Shown: positions 59,579 to 64,000 of the stretch, one piece after another
How the letters are laid out: every line of letters begins with the position of its first letter
Position numbering within the stretch: the stretch's first letter is position 1
Assembly (NCBI RefSeq): GCF_027257155.1
Contig: NZ_JAPWDU010000009.1
Span: 95,539-159,538, forward strand
Reading direction: 5' to 3'
Origin: Cerasicoccus sp. TK19100
GTDB taxonomy: Bacteria > Verrucomicrobiota > Verrucomicrobiia > Opitutales > Cerasicoccaceae
Length of the DNA stretch: 64,000 bases
Notes under the pieces: generated by a model
Databases searched by the model: none
Seen by the model: the letters and a program-made list of their open reading frames with translations, nothing else
What the model was told of the DNA's origin: nothing
Position numbers and translations under genes: made by a program

Positions 59579-62500
59579 ATGATTCTCAACGCCATGCTCC
59601 AGCGGCTCTACATGAGCCTGCAACGCGGTCCCTGCTTGAATGCCCGTCCGCACAATTCGCGTCAGCGGGTCGATCTCACGCAGTTGGCACATTTTCAGGG
59701 TTTGCCCGTGGATGAAATTCTGCCCGCGCTCCTCGGTGAAAAGCGTAACGTCACACTCCCGGGTAACGTTCCTCTATTCCGCAAGCCGGACTACCCCGAG
59801 AGCGAATGGTCGGACGAGCAAAAGCGCCACGCCCGCCAATATGAACAGCAGAGCCGCCTGCTCAAGAAACTCCACGACATCGCCAACGACGCGCAGGAAT
59901 ACATTAACGACCACGGCGAGAGCGCGCTGTTTCTGGGCTTCCCCATCGTCTCCCTACCGCCCCGATCCGGAGATGACACATTCCGCAGTTCGCGGGTGCT
60001 GGCGCCGCTGGCCTTTGTCCCGATCAATCTCTCCGTGCGCAAAGGGGCCAACCCCGGGGCGACGCTGACCGTAGTCGGCGAAGGCGCGGATTTGCTCATT
60101 CCCAACCCGGCCCTACTGGCGTGGATTGAGAAAGAAACCGGACATGACGTGCCCGAGCTCTTCGAAGACGAAACCGGCGAGGTGCCGGATCAGGAGTTCG
60201 CCGAGATACTCGCCTTTGCCCAAAAAGCGCTGGCGCTCGACGGTGCGGTGTTCAACTTTACCACGGCCTTGTCCGCAATCCCCAAGGCAGACGCGCTTCC
60301 CGAGAAAGCCGCACTGCTGCCGGGCGCGATCCTCGGCCTGTTCCCGCTGACCAACCCCGGCCTCATGCGCGACACCAAATGGATGATCGCCAACGAGGGA
60401 CAACTCAGCGGCCCCATCACGCGCTATCTTCACCAGCAGGCGCTGGCGGTAAACGAAGATGAGCCCGACACACGGGAGCCGGAATTGCCCGAGCAGCATC
60501 CCGGCGCAGCCGCCAAAGAGTTTGCCCACGAGTATTACATCGCGCCGATTGACCCCAGCCAGGCCGCCACGGCGGACGCCGCCCGCAGCGCGAAGGCGCT
60601 CGTCATCCACGGGCCTCCCGGCACCGGCAAGAGCCAGACCATCACCAATATCATCGGTGACCACCTGGCCCGGGGGCAGCGCGTGCTCTTTGTCTGCGAT
60701 AAACGCACGGCGCTCGATGTCGTCATGCACCGGCTGGACCACTACGGGCTCGGCCACTTGTGTGGCATTATCCACGATCCCGCGCGCGACCGCCGCAGCC
60801 TGTACATGGGCCTGCGAGAACGCATGGAGGCGCTGGTGGACAATGCGCCGATCCCGAACCCCGGGCGCAAACTCCAGCGCGTCAACGAACGCCTGACCGA
60901 GCTAAACGCCGAGCTGACCCGCTACTTCCAGTTGCTTCACCATCATGACGATCAGCGCGAAAACAGCTTCCACGAGTTGGTGGGCCAGTGGTTTGCCTAT
61001 GCGCGGCGCTCGACCGGTTTCCTGGCCGAAAACGCAGGCCCGGCCCTGGGAATCGACGAAATTCGCCAGCATGAAACCGACGTGAGCGAGGTCATGCTCC
61101 GCGCCGTCGACGCACGGCTCAGCGGCAACCCATTCTTCGAAAACACAGTGCTAACGCTGCAGCAATATTTCCAACTCGGCCAAACGCACATCGAGGAGCA
61201 ACTGCAACCCTTACACGAGCTCGCGTCCTCGGTGGACCAGCATCTCTGCGACGGGCTCCCCATCCTGCACGCCGAGGAAACACTCTCCACGCAAGCCGAC
61301 CAGCGGGACGCCCTCCATGCAGCGCTGATCACGATCACGACCGAGGGCGATGCGCCCCTGGCGGCAACGCTGGTCGCGCTCAGCCCCGAAGCAAGCAAGG
61401 CGCTCATCGCCGAGCGGCCCAACATCGAATCACTGGCGCCACACGTGCGTGAAGACCTCAATCGCGAATGGGTGCTGATGCTTTCCAACTCCCTGCCGAG
61501 CCTTAGCGACGCGATGCAAGCTCTTGTCGCGCTCGAAGAATATGCGGCAACCAAGGGCAGCTTCTTCCGCTTCCTTCAGTTTAAGAAAAAGGCCGCTGCG
61601 CAAAAAGTGTTGCAAGCTATCGGCGCGACGATGGGCGATGAGAACATCGACCGTGCCATTGCTTTTTATCAGGGCGTTCGCACTCGTTGGCTCTTGGCGG
61701 ACACCGTTAGTCGCCTCTGCGCAGCCGCCATCGCTGGCAACGATAACGCCGCTCTTCGCAGCGCATTGACAACGCTGGAGCAGTTTTTCGCCATTGTCGA
61801 AATCTGCGAAACCAACGCCGCCCAGCCGCTCTGGCCATTGGTCAGCGACGCCTTGGGAGATCCCGAAAAGACCACTGCCATCGCCGGGCTCCTGCAGGCA
61901 TCCGCAAACCGTGCACGAGCGCTAGAAGATTTTCTCCAGGCACTGCGAGCGACTGCGCTCTTCAACGACGCGTGCCTGCAATCCGTTGACCAGGCCATTC
62001 GCCGCAACGATCGCGCGGACTCCATTACCAGCTCTTGGCTCGAGTATGTTGGCGCGTTGGAATCCTTGATTCGTTTGGAAGATGCGCTCGGCCGAATGCC
62101 CGCTGCGCTGCAATCGCCCGTGCGCGAGCTGGCCCTGCACGAACTGGACGCCGAGAAGGCAATGGTCGAGCTGCAGCAACTCGCCCACCGCAATGAGATC
62201 AACCGTTACGTTGAACAAGAGCCCGACCTGCTCCGCATCGACTCCGCGCGCATCAACGCGGCCTTCGAGGAATATGGCCGCCGCATGGCTGAGAAGCAGG
62301 ACCTTGTCCGCGAATACATCACACACTTTTGGGACAAACGCCAGCGGGAGCAACTGCTGGTTTCCACCGGTTCGCGAATGAACCCCAATGGCGCGGCCCT
62401 GCGTAACCGCCTTTACGTGCGCGGTAAAAAGGCGTTGAAGCTACGCCAGATGATTGCCACTGGCAAGAGTATCGAAGGCGGTGACCCGTTGTTTGACCTG

Positions 62501-63883
62501 TGCCCGGTGTGGATGGCCGGTCCCTCGACAGTGGCGCAGATTTTCCCCAGACGTGAGATGTTTGACGTCGTGGTGTTTGATGAGGCCAGCCAATGCCGAT
62601 TGGAGGAGGCCATGCCGGTGCTGCTGCGTGGCGCACGTGTGGTGGTGGCGGGCGATCCGAAGCAGCTTCCTCCGACCCGCTTTTTCGAGAGCAACGTCGC
62701 CGAGTCCGACGACACCGATGCCGAAACCATCGAAGAGCTGGCCGAGCAACAAATGAGCGAAACGGAAGACCTGCTTTCAGCCTCGTTGAACCTCGACGTT
62801 GAAGAAGCGTTTCTCGATGTCCACTACCGCTCGCGCAGCGAGGCGCTGATCGGGTTTTCCAACGAGGCGTTTTATGGCCGCCGGCTGCAACCCATTCCGG
62901 GACATCCGCGCAACAAAGCTCTGCAGGCGCCGCTAAAGCTGACTCCAGTCAATGGCGTTTATCAGGAGCGCACCAACCCGGCCGAAGCCATTGCCGCGGT
63001 GGAACGCATCGCCGAGCTGCTCGACGACGAGCACCCGCCCAGTATCGGCGTGGTGAGCTTTAACATCAACCAGCGCGACCTCATTATCGAGGTGCTGGAG
63101 GAGCGAGCTGAGCAGGACCAAGCCTTTGCTGAGCGTCTGGCCGAGGCCCGCGTGCGGCGCGGCAAAGATTCGTTCGAAGGTCTCTTTATCCGCAACCTCG
63201 AAAGCGTTCAGGGCGACGAGCGTGACCACATCATCATTTCCACCACCTTCGGGCCGGATGCCGAGGGCAAGTTTCGTCGCAACTTTGGCGCGCTGTCCCG
63301 CGTGGGCGGAGACCGTCGTCTGAACGTGCTGGTCACGCGGGCACGGGCGGCGATTCATGTGCTCACCTTCATCCCCGCCATCGAATACCGCTCCGCACAA
63401 ATGCCCGAGCCGGGCAAGATCACCGGCCGCCATCAGCTCTATGCCTACCTGCGCTATGCGGAGTTTATCGAGAACCAATTCGAGTCCTACCAGGACTACC
63501 TCGAAACGCTCAAGCAGGACGCAAAAGCCGTTTGCGACGTGATCGAAACCGACGAGCCTAGCACACTAGCCTTCGAGACCGGTATGACGCTGCGCGACCA
63601 ACACCAGATCGGCAGCACGGTCCACTGGGGCAACAGCGGCTTTTGTGTCGATGTCGCGCTAACGCATCCGCAGCTTCCCGAGGATGTCACCCTCGGCGTG
63701 CTGATCGACTTTAACCGCTTCCGCAAAACGCCGGACCCGATTGCTTGGGAATACTTCCGCACCGAGGTGCTACGCAGCCAAGGCTGGAACCTGCGCCGCG
63801 TATGGAGCCCGATCATTGCCCGCGAGCCGGCCAAAGCCATCGAACAACTCGCCAAAGCCCACGGAGAAGTATCGACCGACTAG
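59579..63883 (+). CDS. Large SF1-type DNA helicase with C-terminal nuclease-like domain (DUF4011/Vsr-type)
   Basis: 1434 residues from the ATG at 59579 (CAGG eight bases upstream); 59519 is an alternative. The N-terminus (QRGPCLNARPHNSRQRVDL) is typical of DUF4011 helicases. Walker A is GPPGTGKSQ (about 345-353), Walker B DEASQCRLEEAMP (D about 1001), then VVAGDPKQLPPT, SVQGDERDHIIIST (motif V) and RRLNVLVTRARA (motif VI, about 1245). The last 100 residues (HWGNSGFCVDVALTHP, LRSQGWNLRRVWSP) look like the Vsr/MTES-type endonuclease domain. Such single-gene helicase-nucleases are often defence proteins (established for some relatives; inferred here). Confidence 0.85.
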   Translation: MILNAMLQRLYMSLQRGPCLNARPHNSRQRVDLTQLAHFQGLPVDEILPALLGEKRNVTLPGNVPLFRKPDYPESEWSDEQKRHARQYEQQSRLLKKLHDIANDAQEYINDHGESALFLGFPIVSLPPRSGDDTFRSSRVLAPLAFVPINLSVRKGANPGATLTVVGEGADLLIPNPALLAWIEKETGHDVPELFEDETGEVPDQEFAEILAFAQKALALDGAVFNFTTALSAIPKADALPEKAALLPGAILGLFPLTNPGLMRDTKWMIANEGQLSGPITRYLHQQALAVNEDEPDTREPELPEQHPGAAAKEFAHEYYIAPIDPSQAATADAARSAKALVIHGPPGTGKSQTITNIIGDHLARGQRVLFVCDKRTALDVVMHRLDHYGLGHLCGIIHDPARDRRSLYMGLRERMEALVDNAPIPNPGRKLQRVNERLTELNAELTRYFQLLHHHDDQRENSFHELVGQWFAYARRSTGFLAENAGPALGIDEIRQHETDVSEVMLRAVDARLSGNPFFENTVLTLQQYFQLGQTHIEEQLQPLHELASSVDQHLCDGLPILHAEETLSTQADQRDALHAALITITTEGDAPLAATLVALSPEASKALIAERPNIESLAPHVREDLNREWVLMLSNSLPSLSDAMQALVALEEYAATKGSFFRFLQFKKKAAAQKVLQAIGATMGDENIDRAIAFYQGVRTRWLLADTVSRLCAAAIAGNDNAALRSALTTLEQFFAIVEICETNAAQPLWPLVSDALGDPEKTTAIAGLLQASANRARALEDFLQALRATALFNDACLQSVDQAIRRNDRADSITSSWLEYVGALESLIRLEDALGRMPAALQSPVRELALHELDAEKAMVELQQLAHRNEINRYVEQEPDLLRIDSARINAAFEEYGRRMAEKQDLVREYITHFWDKRQREQLLVSTGSRMNPNGAALRNRLYVRGKKALKLRQMIATGKSIEGGDPLFDLCPVWMAGPSTVAQIFPRREMFDVVVFDEASQCRLEEAMPVLLRGARVVVAGDPKQLPPTRFFESNVAESDDTDAETIEELAEQQMSETEDLLSASLNLDVEEAFLDVHYRSRSEALIGFSNEAFYGRRLQPIPGHPRNKALQAPLKLTPVNGVYQERTNPAEAIAAVERIAELLDDEHPPSIGVVSFNINQRDLIIEVLEERAEQDQAFAERLAEARVRRGKDSFEGLFIRNLESVQGDERDHIIISTTFGPDAEGKFRRNFGALSRVGGDRRLNVLVTRARAAIHVLTFIPAIEYRSAQMPEPGKITGRHQLYAYLRYAEFIENQFESYQDYLETLKQDAKAVCDVIETDEPSTLAFETGMTLRDQHQIGSTVHWGNSGFCVDVALTHPQLPEDVTLGVLIDFNRFRKTPDPIAWEYFRTEVLRSQGWNLRRVWSPIIAREPAKAIEQLAKAHGEVSTD

Positions 63884-64000
63884 AGTGCGAACACTTTGAA
63901 TTGTGCGTTGATCGACATGTCCATGGAGCAACTGTCTTTGTTTTGGCTCATGCTATTTTATAGTTTGGGTTTTTGATGATGGCGTTGAGCATGATGATGA
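63884..64000. other. Window edge, no supported gene
   Basis: The last 117 bases hold no gene I can support. On the minus strand an open frame enters from the right edge and stops at 63948-63950 (ending NPNYKIA), possibly the C-terminus of a gene outside the window. Confidence 0.3.

Noticed and set aside
63881..63952. 23-codon minus-strand frame starting MSQNKDSCSMDM
   Set aside because: Too short, no motif; its overlap with an upstream stop is suggestive but not enough.

Overview
This 64 kb window looks like a chromosome segment from a Verrucomicrobiota bacterium, most likely of the Opitutales/Puniceicoccales group (inference). The reasons are a PEP-CTERM protein, prepilin-type secreted proteins with an FVDGHVE-type ending, several polysaccharide-degradation families, a lysine/alanine-rich histone H1-like protein, and many secreted beta-rich proteins. 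Genes are densely packed with many 1-4 bp overlaps. Most of the sequence is GC-rich; a few visibly AT-richer islands stand out.

Region by region. 0.4-7.4 kb: housekeeping and cell-envelope genes (glycerophosphodiesterase, RmlD-like reductase, FabV enoyl-ACP reductase, a secreted trypsin-like protease). 7.5-10.8 kb: sulfate activation genes cysC-cysD-cysN, interrupted by a four-helix-bundle cassette. 11-17.8 kb: a 5-oxoprolinase/hydantoinase fusion, a histone-deacetylase-family enzyme, a histone H1-like protein and an aspartate-type aminotransferase. 17.9-20.8 kb: a tight CYTH-CHAD-ParA operon, then tRNA-His. 21-31.4 kb: two convergent operons rich in amide and heterocycle hydrolases. The plus strand has a phosphoribosyltransferase, a formamidase-like enzyme, a DUF3891 protein and a RidA-family protein. 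The minus strand has a LacI regulator, a tandem GTP-cyclohydrolase-II-like protein, a SIS-domain protein, an amidase, an amidohydrolase, a creatininase-like protein that lacks its metal ligands, and a creatininase. I cannot match this gene set to a pathway I know.

31.4-46.7 kb: a glycuronan or other polysaccharide utilisation locus. It holds a heparinase II/III-type lyase, a DUF2264 protein, a 2-hydroxyacid dehydrogenase, secreted and PEP-CTERM proteins, a PL6 lyase, an SSS symporter, mannose-6-phosphate isomerase, a sialate O-acetylesterase-type esterase, a prepilin-like protein, a sugar isomerase and a GH5-like hydrolase. Three promoters in this region carry similar 16-bp AT-rich palindromes. 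46.7-52 kb: an accessory region with REPIN-like repeats, an HU-domain protein, a seven-unit palindromic array with a 23-bp period, an AT-rich GHKL-ATPase/nuclease gene and an HNH endonuclease. 52-59.2 kb: two large secreted proteins around a two-component system. 59.2-63.9 kb: a large helicase-nuclease beside the stump of an ABC ATPase gene.

The most unusual points are the heterocycle cluster (21-31 kb), the palindromic array (48.3 kb), the CYTH-CHAD-ParA operon, the putative defence genes and the several families of hairpin-paired (REPIN-like) repeats. All functional calls come from reading motifs by eye; no database search was run.
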